Of a stretch of DNA of 64,000 nt, positions 1-8,673 are shown in pieces. This stretch comes from Myxococcaceae bacterium (GTDB taxonomy: Bacteria; Myxococcota_A; Polyangia; Polyangiales; Ga0077539). The stretch spans positions 1-64,000 of the forward strand of contig SCUS01000003.1 of the NCBI GenBank assembly GCA_004297725.1, in the 5' to 3' direction. Positions within the stretch are counted from its first letter, which is position 1, and each line of letters starts with the position of its first letter. The notes below the pieces were generated by a model, which had not been told where the DNA came from, made no database searches, and was given only the letters and a program-made list of their open reading frames with translations. A program made the position numbers and the translations under genes.

Positions 1-152
1 TCGCGGTCGTACCGGGAACTCCCCGCCGACGGCCTCGCGGTCGTACCGGGGAACTCCCCGCCGACGGCCTCGCGGTCGTACCGGGGAACTCCCCGCCGAC
101 GGCCTCGCGGTCGTACCGGGAACTCCCCGCCGACGGCCTCGCGGTCGTACTC
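1..152. repeat. 34-35 bp tandem repeat array
   Basis: Units begin at 1, 35, 70, 105 and 139: four full copies of 34 or 35 bp and a fifth that breaks off after about 13 bases. Copies are nearly identical and differ mainly by one G in the run after TCGTACC. There are no spacers, so this is not CRISPR. The same motif recurs at 15931-16064 in both orientations. No gene is seen in 1-447 on either strand. Confidence 0.95.
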
Positions 153-240
153 CGGACTCCAGGTCCATCGGGCGGCCTCTCCGCGGCGATGGACAACGTG
201 CATCGGGCGGCACTTCCGTAGATGAGGGGGGGCGACGATG

Positions 241-306
241 AGCTCCGGACGTCGGGAGCTGCAGCTCCGGACGTCGGGAGCTGCAGCTCCGGACGTCGGG
301 AGCTGA
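241..306. promoter_or_regulatory. Three tandem 22-bp palindromes
   Basis: The unit AGCTCCGGACGTCGGGAGCT plus two spacer bases occurs three times at a 22-bp step. Each unit is an imperfect palindrome centred on GACGTC. The array lies 140-200 bp upstream of the TPR/PqqD cluster. Operator-like spacing of about two helical turns suggests cooperative binding of a dimeric regulator; a structured RNA leader is the alternative. The repeat is directly visible, its role is inferred. Confidence 0.6.
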
Positions 307-447
307 GCGCGATCTATTCCCCCGCTGCCGAATCCGCAGCGGCACTGCGGAATCCGCACTCCGCCGCTCCGCACTCCCCCGCGCATCCTCGCGATTCCCC
401 TAGAAAACCAGCGCGGCGCACCCGTTGCTCAAGGTCGATGCACCACG

Positions 448-1656
448 ATGCGTCACCTCCTCGCCGCGACCGCGCTCTGCCTCACCGCCTCGCTCTCCTC
501 CGTCGCCTCGGCGCAGCCCCTCGACTACGACGCCACCCTCGCCGCCGCCGCGCGCCAGGAGCGCGACGGCCACCCCGCCGCCGCGGCCGCCACCCTCGCT
601 CCCCTCGCCGCCGCCTTCCCCGAGGACCACGCCGTCGCCCTCCGCCTCGCCTGGCTCACCTTCTCCTCCGCCGACTACCCCTCCGCGAGGCGCCACTACG
701 CCCGCGCCCTCTCGCTCTCCGCCGACACCTCCGTCGACGCCCGCCTCGGCCTCGCCTGGACCCTCCTCCGCCTCGGTGATCCCGCCGCCGCGCGCTCCCG
801 CTTCGAGGCGCTCACCGCCGACCCCACCGCGGGCGCCTCCGCCCGAGAGGGCCTCTCGCTCGCCCGCGCCGCGGAGCCCCGCCCGGTGCGCGCCTGGGCG
901 GGCCTCTACGCCGGCGCCCAGCTCTACCAGGGTCACCCTCAGCGCCGCCTCTCGCTCAGCGTCACCCCCTCGCTGACCCTCCAGCTCCACGATCTCCTGC
1001 TGCTCGGCGCCACCTACCGAGCGATCGACTACGACCTCCTGACCGCGCCTCCGCAGCCAGGGCGCCCCCCGTCGAGCAGCCGCCACCTCCAGCAGGAGTT
1101 CTACGCCTCGGCAGGGATCACCCGCCCCGGCTATGCGCTGCGGCTCCACTACGGCCGCCTCTGGGACGCGGACAACGCCATCGCCCCGGCCAACCTCTTC
1201 GGCGCCTCCGCGCGCGTCGCCCTCCACGGCGAGCTCTACGCCGAGGCAAGCGTCGCCGCCTTCTCCGACGAGACCGTCGTGCGGGCGCTCGGCTCGTGGT
1301 CCGCCGCGCTCTCGGAGCGCTGGTCGCTCGGACCCACCGCCTCGGTGCAGTCGGGCTCCACCGGGCTCGGCGGATCCATCGGCGCCCTCGTCTCCTACCG
1401 CCGCGACGGCTACGCGCTCTCGCTCTCCGGCCGCTACGGCGACGAGCGCCGCACCGTCTCCCTCGACAGCGCCCTCACCTTCGCCACCGACGACCGCATC
1501 CGCGGCGGGGTCTCGCTCTCCGCGCGCATCCCGCTCGGCCGCGGCATCTCCCTCCTCCCCTCCTACGACTGGCTTCACCTCACCACGGGCGACGCGCTCC
1601 ACGCCACGGACGCGGACGCCCACTTCCTCACCCTCGGCGTGCTCGGCGCCTGGTGA
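448..1656 (+). CDS. TPR-containing outer-membrane beta-barrel-like protein
   Basis: A 402-residue exported protein. Residues 1-22 form a signal peptide ending in SVASA. Residues 25-150 are Ala-rich helical pairs of TPR type, for example an A..L..LA..FP.DH pattern followed by SARRHYARALSLS. From about 150 to the end the sequence alternates polar and hydrophobic residues with many Tyr/Ser/Leu strands and ends in LGAW, as in an outer-membrane barrel. It is the first gene of the cluster that runs to 7134; the PqqD-like gene starts 14 bases after its stop. By context it may be a scaffold or outer-membrane port for the cluster product. The family is not recognised more closely. Confidence 0.8.
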   Translation: MRHLLAATALCLTASLSSVASAQPLDYDATLAAAARQERDGHPAAAAATLAPLAAAFPEDHAVALRLAWLTFSSADYPSARRHYARALSLSADTSVDARLGLAWTLLRLGDPAAARSRFEALTADPTAGASAREGLSLARAAEPRPVRAWAGLYAGAQLYQGHPQRRLSLSVTPSLTLQLHDLLLLGATYRAIDYDLLTAPPQPGRPPSSSRHLQQEFYASAGITRPGYALRLHYGRLWDADNAIAPANLFGASARVALHGELYAEASVAAFSDETVVRALGSWSAALSERWSLGPTASVQSGSTGLGGSIGALVSYRRDGYALSLSGRYGDERRTVSLDSALTFATDDRIRGGVSLSARIPLGRGISLLPSYDWLHLTTGDALHATDADAHFLTLGVLGAW

Positions 1657-1670
1657 CAAGGAGACCCATC

Positions 1671-1931
1671 ATGCAGCGACTCCGCGACCTCGCCATCAGC
1701 GACACCGGCTTCGTCTTCGACCCCTTCTCCGGGGCCACGTACACCGTCAACGGCACCGCCCAGTGCCTCCTCGACGGACTGAAGCGCGGCCTCGACCGCG
1801 ACGGCCTCGTGGCCCTCCTGAGAGAGCGCTTCGAGTGCTCCGACGAGGACCTCCCCCGCGACATCGACGACCTCGTGCAGTCGCTGCGGATGTTCGGCCT
1901 GGTCCCCGGCGGCTTCGAGGTGGGCCGGTGA
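1671..1931 (+). CDS. PqqD-like protein (RiPP recognition element fold)
   Basis: An 86-residue protein with the PqqD pattern: an early strand pair (VFDPFSGATYTVN), a helix (ALL.GL..GL), and a C-terminal DIDDLVQSLRMFGLV segment. PqqD-type domains bind leader peptides and present them to modifying enzymes, although many stand-alone members have unknown partners. AGGAG sits just before the ATG at 1671. The stop overlaps the GTG start of the ATP-grasp gene by 4 bases (GTGA), so the two are probably translationally coupled. No precursor peptide gene is visible beside it. Family placement is fairly firm; the target is unknown. Confidence 0.82.
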   Translation: MQRLRDLAISDTGFVFDPFSGATYTVNGTAQCLLDGLKRGLDRDGLVALLRERFECSDEDLPRDIDDLVQSLRMFGLVPGGFEVGR

Positions 1932-2989
1932 GCGCCCCCCTCACCGTCGCCGTCACCGGCCTCAACGCCACCGACAACCCCGGGCCCGGCGTCGGGGTGA
2001 TCCGCTCGCTGCGCCACTGCCGCGACGACGTGCGCGTGGTCGGCCTCGCCTACGACGCCCTCGAGCCCGGCGTCTACGCCGACGGCCTGGTGAGCGACGT
2101 CTTCCTGATCCCCTACCCCTCTCAGGGTATCGACCCGCTGCGCGACCGCCTCTCGTACATCCGCGAGCGCACCGGCTTCGACGTGATCATCCCCACGCTC
2201 GACGCCGAGCTCCCGGGCTTCGTCGAGCTCGCCCCCGAGCTCGCCGCGCAGGGCGTCGGGACGCTCCTCCCCACGCGGGAGCAGCTCGACCTGCGCTGCA
2301 AGGCGAAGCTCGCCGCGCTCGGCGACAAGGGGCTCCCGGTGCCCGCGTCGCGGGTGCTCACCGACGTGACGCAGCTCTACGCCATCCACGAGGTGATCCC
2401 CTTCCCGATCGTGGTGAAGGGGCCCTACTACGGGGCGCGCGTCGCCCACACGCTGGAGGAGGCCGTCGCGGCCTTCTACAAGATGGTCGGCGAGTGGGGC
2501 TACCCCGTGATCGTGCAGCAGTTCGTGGCGGGCCAGGAGCTGTGCGTGTGCGCCGTGGGCGACGGCGAGGGCGGGCTCGTGGGCGCGGTGCAGATGCGCA
2601 AGACGGTCATCACCGACAAGGGCAAGGGGTGGGCGGGCGTGGCCATCCGCGACCCGGGCCTCAGCCAGCTCACGGCGACCTTCATGAGCGCGACGAGGTG
2701 GCGCGGACCCTGCGAGCTGGAGGTCATCCGCGACGCCGACGGCGGCTACCACGTGCTGGAGGTGAACCCCCGCTTCCCCGCCTGGTGTTTTCTCTCCGCG
2801 GGCGCCGGGATGAACCTCCCCTACGCCGTCGCCGAGCTCGCCGCGGGGCGCGAGCTCTCCCCCCTCCACGACTACCGCGTGGGCACGATGTTCGTGCGCA
2901 TCGCGCTCGATCAGATCAGCGACATGGACGCCTTCTCCCGCATGAGCACCGCGGGCGAGGTCGTCCGCAGCCACGGAGTTGCGCGATGA
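1928..2989 (+). CDS. ATP-grasp ligase
   Basis: A 353-residue carbamoyl-phosphate-synthase-like ATP-grasp enzyme. The N-terminal Rossmann-like part begins with LTVAVTGLNA and has a PGPGVGVIRSL loop. The ATP-binding part shows VVKGPYYGA (phosphate/adenine lysine) and the metal site CELEV...VLEVNPRFPAW. Such enzymes activate a carboxylate as acyl phosphate and join it to an amine or thiol. GTG at 1928 is chosen because it overlaps the preceding stop; the frame is open further upstream but only inside the neighbouring genes. The next gene begins in an ATGA overlap. The substrate may be the product of the decarboxylase next door or a peptide held by the PqqD-like protein (inference). Confidence 0.88.
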   Translation: MSAPLTVAVTGLNATDNPGPGVGVIRSLRHCRDDVRVVGLAYDALEPGVYADGLVSDVFLIPYPSQGIDPLRDRLSYIRERTGFDVIIPTLDAELPGFVELAPELAAQGVGTLLPTREQLDLRCKAKLAALGDKGLPVPASRVLTDVTQLYAIHEVIPFPIVVKGPYYGARVAHTLEEAVAAFYKMVGEWGYPVIVQQFVAGQELCVCAVGDGEGGLVGAVQMRKTVITDKGKGWAGVAIRDPGLSQLTATFMSATRWRGPCELEVIRDADGGYHVLEVNPRFPAWCFLSAGAGMNLPYAVAELAAGRELSPLHDYRVGTMFVRIALDQISDMDAFSRMSTAGEVVRSHGVAR

Positions 2990-4329
2990 GCCGTCCCCTC
3001 TACGACCGCCCGATCCTCGCCCGCCACCAGACGGGCCTGATGAACAAGTTCAGCCGCGTGGCCTCGATGCAGCCGCAGACGCACGTCGACGGCGTGCCCG
3101 TGCAGACCCTCATCGAGGCCTACGGCTCGCCCCTCTTCGTCTTCTCCGAGAAGACCATCGTGGCCCGCTACCGCGAGCTGCGCGACGCCTTCGCGCGGCG
3201 CTTCTCCAAGGTGCGCGTCGCGTGGTCGTACAAGACCAACTACCTCGACGCGATCTGCAGGGTGCTCCACCGCGAAGGCGCCTGGGCCGAGGTGGTGTCG
3301 GAGTTCGAGTGGGAGAAGGCGCGGCACAATGGCGTGCCCGGCGAGCGCATCCACCTCAACGGGCCGCTCAAGACCGAGGCCACGCTGCGCCGGGTGCTCC
3401 CCGAGGGGACGCTCATCCACATCGACAACTTCGACGAGCTCGCGCTGTTGGAGCGCCTCGCCGACGAGCTCCACCTCACGCCGAAGGTCGCGCTGCGGGT
3501 CAACCTCGCGGTGGAGTCCATCCCCGCCTGGAGCCGCTTCGGCTTCAACCTGGAGAGCGGCCAGGCGATGACCGCCGCCAACCGCATCCTCACCGGCAAG
3601 CGCCTCGACCTCGTCGGGCTCCACTGCCACCTCGGCACCTTCATCCTCGACCCGGCCTCCTACCGCGAGCAGGCCTCGAAGCTCGCGGGCCTCGCCAACG
3701 AGCTGCGCCGCGCCCACGGGGCGATCATGTCCTTCCTCGACATCGGCGGAGGCTTCGCGTCGCGCAGCAAGCTCAAGGCCCAGTACCTCCCCGGAGAGCA
3801 GGCCTCGCCGAGCTTCGACCGCTACGCCGCGGCCTGCGCCGAGGGCATGGCCGCGCTCGACTACCCCGCCGGGAGCGAGCCCACCATCGTGCTGGAGTCG
3901 GGCCGCGCGCTCGTCGACGACTCGGGAACGCTCCTCTCCACCGTCATCGCCAACAAGCGCATGCCCGACGGGCAGCGCGGCCTGGTCGTCGACGCGGGCG
4001 TCAACGTGCTCTTCACTTCCTTCTGGTACGACCACGACGTCGTCCCGGCGCAGCCCTTCGGCGGCATCTCCGAGCCCACCGTCATGTACGGGCCGCTCTG
4101 CATGAACATCGACGTGGTGCGGGACACCATCCAGTTTCCGCCGATGCGCGCGGGCGACCAGGTCGTGTTCCGCAACGTCGGCGCCTACAACGTCACGCAG
4201 TGGATGCAGTTCATCACGTACCGCCCTGCGGTCGTGATCATCGGCGCCGACGGCCGCCACGGGATCATCCGCAAGCGAGAGCAGCTCGAGACCCTGCTGG
4301 CCTCCGAGGAGGTCCCCTCGTGGCTGTGA
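2986..4329 (+). CDS. PLP-dependent decarboxylase, fold type III (DapDC/ODC family)
   Basis: A 447-residue alanine-racemase-fold decarboxylase, related to diaminopimelate and ornithine/arginine decarboxylases. The PLP lysine is in VAWSYKTNYLD (about residue 83). GLHCHLGTF, DIGGGFASR, ESGRALVDD and YGPLCMNID correspond to the family's HCHIGS, GGG, EPGR and GPxCxxxD motifs. The N-terminus carries about 30 extra residues. ATG at 2986 overlaps the upstream stop, and the downstream gene starts at a GTGA overlap. It probably makes an amine or a D/L-amino acid used by the ATP-grasp ligase. The specificity loop does not match lysA well enough to assign a lysine-pathway role. Confidence 0.88.
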   Translation: MSRPLYDRPILARHQTGLMNKFSRVASMQPQTHVDGVPVQTLIEAYGSPLFVFSEKTIVARYRELRDAFARRFSKVRVAWSYKTNYLDAICRVLHREGAWAEVVSEFEWEKARHNGVPGERIHLNGPLKTEATLRRVLPEGTLIHIDNFDELALLERLADELHLTPKVALRVNLAVESIPAWSRFGFNLESGQAMTAANRILTGKRLDLVGLHCHLGTFILDPASYREQASKLAGLANELRRAHGAIMSFLDIGGGFASRSKLKAQYLPGEQASPSFDRYAAACAEGMAALDYPAGSEPTIVLESGRALVDDSGTLLSTVIANKRMPDGQRGLVVDAGVNVLFTSFWYDHDVVPAQPFGGISEPTVMYGPLCMNIDVVRDTIQFPPMRAGDQVVFRNVGAYNVTQWMQFITYRPAVVIIGADGRHGIIRKREQLETLLASEEVPSWL

Positions 4330-6518
4330 GCGCCGCCCACGCGGCCCTGGCGGCGGGCTGGCGCGTCGACGCCGCCCCTCGCGCCGGGGCCGCGGCGCAG
4401 CGCCTCGCGGAGACCCTCTGCCTCACCTACGCCCAGCTCCTCTTCTCTCGCTCTCCGCTCGTGGGCGCCCTGCTCCTGCTGGCCACCGCCACCGCCCCCG
4501 CCGCCGCGCTCGCGGGCGTCTCCTCGGTGCTCCTCGCGCTCGCCACGGCCAGCGCGCTCGGGCTCCCCCCGGAGCAGCGCCGCTCGGGGCAGCTCTCGTA
4601 CAACGCGCTCATGGTGGGCCTCGCGCTCTCGGCGCTCGCTCCCCCGTCGCCCTTCGCGCTGGGCGTCCTCGCCGTCGCGGTGGTCGCCTCGGTGCTGGTC
4701 ACCGCCTCGCTGCACCTCGCGCTCGGCGTGGGCCACGGCCTGCCCGTCCTCACGCTGCCCTTCCTCGCGGTCTTCTACCTCACCGTCGGAGCGCTCCCTC
4801 CGGGCGGCGCCGCCCCCCTCGCGCTCTCCAACGGCGGCCTCCTCGCCTCGTACCTCCAGGCGCTCGGCTCGATCCTCTGCGCGCCCCGGGTCGACGCCGG
4901 GCTCCTGGTGCTGGCCGCGCTGCTGCTCCACAGCCGCATCGCCGCGGCGCTCTCCCTCTCGGTCTTCGCCCTCGCCTTCGCCCTCTCCCCCGCCATGGCC
5001 CCCTCCCTCGGGCTCAACGCGATGCTGGTCGCCATGGCCCTCGGCGCCGTGTGGTTCATCCCTGGCCCGGCCTCCTACGCGGTCGCCCTCGCCGGCGCCC
5101 TGGTCTCCGGCGCCCTCGGGCTCGGCCTCGCGGCGCGCTTCGAGCGCCTGGGGCTCCCGATCCTGATCGTTCCCTTCAACCTCACGGTGCCGCTGGTGCT
5201 CTACGTGATGCGCCAGCGCGTCTCCGACGGAGGACCGCACGCCGTCGACTTCGCCCCCGGCACCCCGGAGCAGAACCTCGCCTACTTCCACTCCCGCCGG
5301 GAGCGCTTCGGGGCCGTGCGCGGCGTGCGCCTCACCGCCCCCTTCCGAGGCCGCTGGACCTGCACCCAGGGAGTCTCCGGCGGCGTCACCCACGAGGGCG
5401 TCTGGCGCCACGCGCTCGACTTCGAGGTGCTCGACGCCGAAGGCCGCGCCTTCTCCAGCCTGGGAATCTCCCTGGAGGACTACTCCTGCTACCGCCTGCC
5501 GGTGACCGCCCCCGCCGCGGGCGTGGTCGCCAGGGTCATCGACGGCGTGCCCGACAACCCCGTCGGCGAGGTCAACCTCGACGACAACTGGGGCAACGTG
5601 GTGATCGTCTACCACGCGCCCGGCCTGTACTCCTGCGTGGCCCACCTCGCTCCGGGCAGCGCCCGGGTCCGCGAGGGTGACCCCGTGGCCGTCGGCGACG
5701 TGCTCGCCCTCTGCGGCAACTCGGGGCGATCGGCGACGCCTCACCTCCACCTCCAGCTCCAGGCGAGCGCCGACGTGGGGGCGGCGACGATCCCCATCGA
5801 GCTCCACGACGTCGTCGAGGTCTCCGCCTCGGGGGAGCTTCTCTACGCCGCGCGGGTTCCGTCGCGAGGGGAGGTGATCCGCCGCGTCGAGGCCGACGAC
5901 GAGCGCGCCCGGCTGCTGCGCTTCGGCTACGGCGAGTCTCGTCACGCTCGCTACACCGACGGTCGCCGCGAGCGCTCGGAGGAGCTCACCGCGGGCATCG
6001 ACCTGCTGGGCCGCTGCGTGCTTCGCTCGGAGTCCACCGACGCCGTCCTCTACTACGAGCACACCGCCTCGGGCTTCACGGTGCACGACGTGGTGGGCGA
6101 CGCGCGCTCCTCGCTCCACCTGCTGAGGGTGGCGCTCTCCAGGGTCCCCTTCGACGCCTCCTCCTCGCTGCGCTGGAGCGACCGGCTCCCCCTGCGCCCC
6201 TTCCTCCCCGTGTGGCTGCGCGCCCTCTACGACGTCGTCAGCCCCCTCGGCGCTCCCTCCTCGCTCTCGATGACGTACTCCGCCCGACGAGAGGGCGCCT
6301 CGCTCCTCGTCGAGGGCCGCTCCGATCGCTCGTCCCGCGATGGCACTCCCTGGGTCGTCAGCGCCGCGCGGCTCTCCCCCGGCGTCGGCCTCGTCTCCGT
6401 CGACGTGCGCGTCCGGGGACGCCGCCAGCGCGTCGACCTCTCCCCCGTGGCGCCGCCCGTCGAGGAGCGCGCCCGCATCACGATCCTCCCTACCGAAAGA
6501 GGTACCGCCCATGTCTGA
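4326..6518 (+). CDS. Urea-transporter-like membrane domain fused to M23 (LytM) peptidase
   Basis: A 730-residue fusion. Residues 35-295 are about ten hydrophobic segments in two related halves with urea-transporter signatures (SYNALMVGLALS and VLTLPFLAVFYLTVG in the first half, LGLNAMLVAMALG in the second). Residues 335-500 are an M23 metallopeptidase domain: HALD at 362-365, NWGNVVIVYH at 421-430, and the metal-binding HLH at 473-475. The first ligand pair is HxxD rather than the usual HxxxD. A 220-residue C-terminal part of unknown fold follows. GTG at 4326 overlaps the decarboxylase stop; GTG at 4320 is an alternative. The stop overlaps the next ATG by 8 bases. The fusion could couple channel function with cutting of peptidoglycan or of a cluster-made peptide. 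Confidence 0.85.
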   Translation: MSAAHAALAAGWRVDAAPRAGAAAQRLAETLCLTYAQLLFSRSPLVGALLLLATATAPAAALAGVSSVLLALATASALGLPPEQRRSGQLSYNALMVGLALSALAPPSPFALGVLAVAVVASVLVTASLHLALGVGHGLPVLTLPFLAVFYLTVGALPPGGAAPLALSNGGLLASYLQALGSILCAPRVDAGLLVLAALLLHSRIAAALSLSVFALAFALSPAMAPSLGLNAMLVAMALGAVWFIPGPASYAVALAGALVSGALGLGLAARFERLGLPILIVPFNLTVPLVLYVMRQRVSDGGPHAVDFAPGTPEQNLAYFHSRRERFGAVRGVRLTAPFRGRWTCTQGVSGGVTHEGVWRHALDFEVLDAEGRAFSSLGISLEDYSCYRLPVTAPAAGVVARVIDGVPDNPVGEVNLDDNWGNVVIVYHAPGLYSCVAHLAPGSARVREGDPVAVGDVLALCGNSGRSATPHLHLQLQASADVGAATIPIELHDVVEVSASGELLYAARVPSRGEVIRRVEADDERARLLRFGYGESRHARYTDGRRERSEELTAGIDLLGRCVLRSESTDAVLYYEHTASGFTVHDVVGDARSSLHLLRVALSRVPFDASSSLRWSDRLPLRPFLPVWLRALYDVVSPLGAPSSLSMTYSARREGASLLVEGRSDRSSRDGTPWVVSAARLSPGVGLVSVDVRVRGRRQRVDLSPVAPPVEERARITILPTERGTAHV

Positions 6519-7134
6519 CGCACGCTCCATCGCCATGGTGATCGCCCTGTCCCTCTCGGCCCTCGCGCCCCGCGCGGTGGCCACCCCCGACGAGTGGCGT
6601 CGCTCGTACGCCCTGGAGACGCGCGGCGACATCCGCGGCGCCCTCACGGCCATCGAGTCGCTGCCCGCGACCGACCGCGGGGCCTACCTCTTCGCGCTGC
6701 GCCACGCGTGGCTGCTCTACCTCGCGGGTCGCCACGACGACTCCATCGCGGCCTACCGCCGTGCCGCCTCCGCGGCGCCTCGGGCGATCGAGCCCAGGGT
6801 GGGCGAGCTGCTCCCGCTGATGGCGCTGCGGCGCTGGCAGGAGACCGAGCAGCGCGCCCGGGAGGTGCTGCGGCTCGACGCGGACAACTACCTGGCCAGC
6901 CGGAGGCTCGCGCTGGCGCTCTACAACCTCGGGCGCTTCGACGACGCGCGCGGGGTGTACCAGCAGGTGAGCGAGCGCTACCCGGGCGACCTGGAGATGG
7001 TCTCCGGCGCGGCCTGGTGCGACCTGCGGCGGGGGAGGCGCGACGAGGCGGCGAGCGCCTTCCGCTCGGTGCTGGCCGTGAGCCCGGACGACGCCACCGC
7101 CGCCGCGGGCCTCACCGCCGCCCAGGCGCGCTGA
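6511..7134 (+). CDS. Exported TPR protein
   Basis: A 207-residue protein with a signal peptide (residues 1-24, ending near AVATP) and at least four TPR-like helix pairs, e.g. AWLLYLAGRHDDSIAAYRRA and ALALYNLGRFDDARGVYQQV. It is the last gene of the cluster: its ATG lies inside the end of the transporter-peptidase gene, and the convergent PNPOx-like gene ends 7 bases after its stop. It probably acts in the periplasm as an assembly or docking partner of the cluster's membrane protein. The function is inferred only from position and fold. Confidence 0.8.
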   Translation: MSDARSIAMVIALSLSALAPRAVATPDEWRRSYALETRGDIRGALTAIESLPATDRGAYLFALRHAWLLYLAGRHDDSIAAYRRAASAAPRAIEPRVGELLPLMALRRWQETEQRAREVLRLDADNYLASRRLALALYNLGRFDDARGVYQQVSERYPGDLEMVSGAAWCDLRRGRRDEAASAFRSVLAVSPDDATAAAGLTAAQAR

Positions 7135-7141
7135 CCCTCCC

Positions 7142-7630
7142 TCACTTCCCCATCACGTGGCTGAGCTCGTCCAGGTCGTCGCCGCCCACGCGGTACGCCC
7201 TGCCGAAGCCCATCACGAAGCCGCCGCTCCCCGCCGGGCTCAGCTCGACCCAGTGGAAATCCCCCAAGCCCAACAGCGTCTCCCCGATCGGGAACCTCTC
7301 CCGATACAGCCCCTCCGCCCCTCGCGCCCGGGCCTCCTCCCTCCCCACGAAGCGCGCGTCCACGGTCAGCATCACCCGGGTCAGCGCGTGGTTGCTCCTC
7401 GGGTCGCCCTCCCGATACGCCTCGCTCACCATCACCCCCGCCCTCGGGCTCTTCCTCAGCGCCGCGGTGTGCGCCGACAGCTCGCTCACCAGGATCCACA
7501 GCCGCGTGGGCCCCTTCGTCCTCACCCAGGGCACCAGCGACACCGCAGGGCCCTCCTCCCCCACCACCGCCAGGCTCGCGACCGGAACCTCCTCCAACAG
7601 CCGCTCCAGCGACTCTCTCGGGTCAGCCAT
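7142..7630 (-). CDS. Pyridoxamine 5'-phosphate oxidase-like flavin protein (HugZ-type)
   Basis: A 162-residue split-barrel protein. The early VASLAVVGEEGPAVSLVPWV strand pair, LSAHTAALRKSPRAGVMV and the TRVMLTVDARFV strand are typical of the PNPOx-like superfamily, closest in pattern to HugZ-like heme-utilisation or FMN-binding proteins. The DFHWVELSP stretch near the end is also typical. Its ATG overlaps the end of the epimerase gene by 8 bases, so the two are co-transcribed. The ligand (FMN, heme or F420) cannot be decided. Confidence 0.78.
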   Translation of the reverse strand: MADPRESLERLLEEVPVASLAVVGEEGPAVSLVPWVRTKGPTRLWILVSELSAHTAALRKSPRAGVMVSEAYREGDPRSNHALTRVMLTVDARFVGREEARARGAEGLYRERFPIGETLLGLGDFHWVELSPAGSGGFVMGFGRAYRVGGDDLDELSHVMGK

Positions 7631-8624
7631 TGCGCATCACCCGCCTCGCCAGCTCGCTCTCCCTGCGCCGCTCCGTATATCCCTCCGGCCGGTCGCTCGG
7701 CGGGTGTCCCAGGAAGGCCGTCACCGTCCGGTCGATGTATTCCCACAAGGGAGTGTGCACGAAGCCCAGCTCCGACTTCGCCTTCGTCGGATCCATGAAG
7801 GACATCCACCGTTGACTGAAGGGCGACACGGCCCTCATCGAGAGCCCCTCGGCCTCGATCTCCGCCGTGCTCACCGGCACCAGCTTCGCCGGGGCGCCCA
7901 CCCTCCAGGCCATGCGCTCCAGCACCTCCCTCAGCGTCGGCGTCTCGTCCTGCGCCAGGTTGTACGCCTGCCCGTACGTGCGCTCGTTGCAGAGCATCTC
8001 CGCGAGCGCCCTCGCCACGTCCTCGCTGAACACGTGCCGCATCGGCCGCTCTCCCCCGTCGGGCAGCAGCACCTCCGCGCCGTCGAGCAGCCGCCAGAGG
8101 TAGCCCTCCAGCCGGCGGTGCGGGTCGCGCGGCCCGTTGATCATCGGGAGCCTCACCCGGGTCGCGTGCGACTTCTCATGGCTCACCAGGTCTTCGCACA
8201 TGCGCTTGCCGAAGCCGTAGTCCCACTGGCCCGCGCCCTCCTCGTCCTCGGGCCTCGCCATCACCGGGCCGTCGTAGTCGACCTCGCGCGCCGGCCTCGG
8301 GCAGCCCTCCCTCAGCAGGTACACCTGCCCCGTGGAGATGAGCACGTAGTGCCCCAGCGCCGCCCTCGCCACCGTGTCCACCAGCGGCTCGACGTCCCCA
8401 GGAACGTACGCCCCGAAGTCCACCGTGGCATCGAACTCCCTGCCCTTGATGAGCGACGGCAGCACCCCCGTGGTGCGGTCGCCGAGCAGCGTCTCCACCC
8501 TGTCGGCGAAGGGCACCACCCTCGTACCCCGATGGAACATCGTCACCCGATGCCCCCCCGCCACCAGCCTCCACGCCAGCAGGTGCCCGACAAACCGAGT
8601 CCCACCGAGGATCAACACCTTCAT
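7623..8624 (-). CDS. NAD-dependent epimerase/dehydratase (extended SDR)
   Basis: A 333-residue extended short-chain dehydrogenase. The N-terminal MKVLILGGTRFVGHLLA holds the nucleotide-binding GGTxFxG motif. VDFGAYVPGDVEPLV and YVLISTGQVYL fit the central strands, and WDYGFGKRMCE holds the YxxxK-type active site (Y..GK). MRHVFSEDVARA and QAYNLAQDETPTL are typical of the substrate domain of isoflavone-reductase-like or chloroplast RNA-binding-like epimerases. It is followed in an overlap by the PNPOx-like gene. The substrate is unknown, probably a nucleotide sugar or similar. Confidence 0.85.
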   Translation of the reverse strand: MKVLILGGTRFVGHLLAWRLVAGGHRVTMFHRGTRVVPFADRVETLLGDRTTGVLPSLIKGREFDATVDFGAYVPGDVEPLVDTVARAALGHYVLISTGQVYLLREGCPRPAREVDYDGPVMARPEDEEGAGQWDYGFGKRMCEDLVSHEKSHATRVRLPMINGPRDPHRRLEGYLWRLLDGAEVLLPDGGERPMRHVFSEDVARALAEMLCNERTYGQAYNLAQDETPTLREVLERMAWRVGAPAKLVPVSTAEIEAEGLSMRAVSPFSQRWMSFMDPTKAKSELGFVHTPLWEYIDRTVTAFLGHPPSDRPEGYTERRRESELARRVMRNG

Positions 8625-8673
8625 GACACTGCCTCCTCAATCGACATCGCCTTCACAGTTCAGGGGTGCAAGC

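Noticed and set aside
1..152. CRISPR array
   Set aside because: Repeats are head-to-tail without spacers, and no cas gene is present.
400..1659. Long minus-strand open frame opposite the TPR/barrel gene
   Set aside because: Antisense of a gene with a clear signal peptide and TPRs; its translation is Gly/Arg/Glu-rich with no domain and arises from GC bias.
4185..6653. 822-residue minus-strand open frame opposite the urea-transporter/M23 gene
   Set aside because: Arg/Glu/Gly-rich antisense shadow; the plus strand has full domain support.
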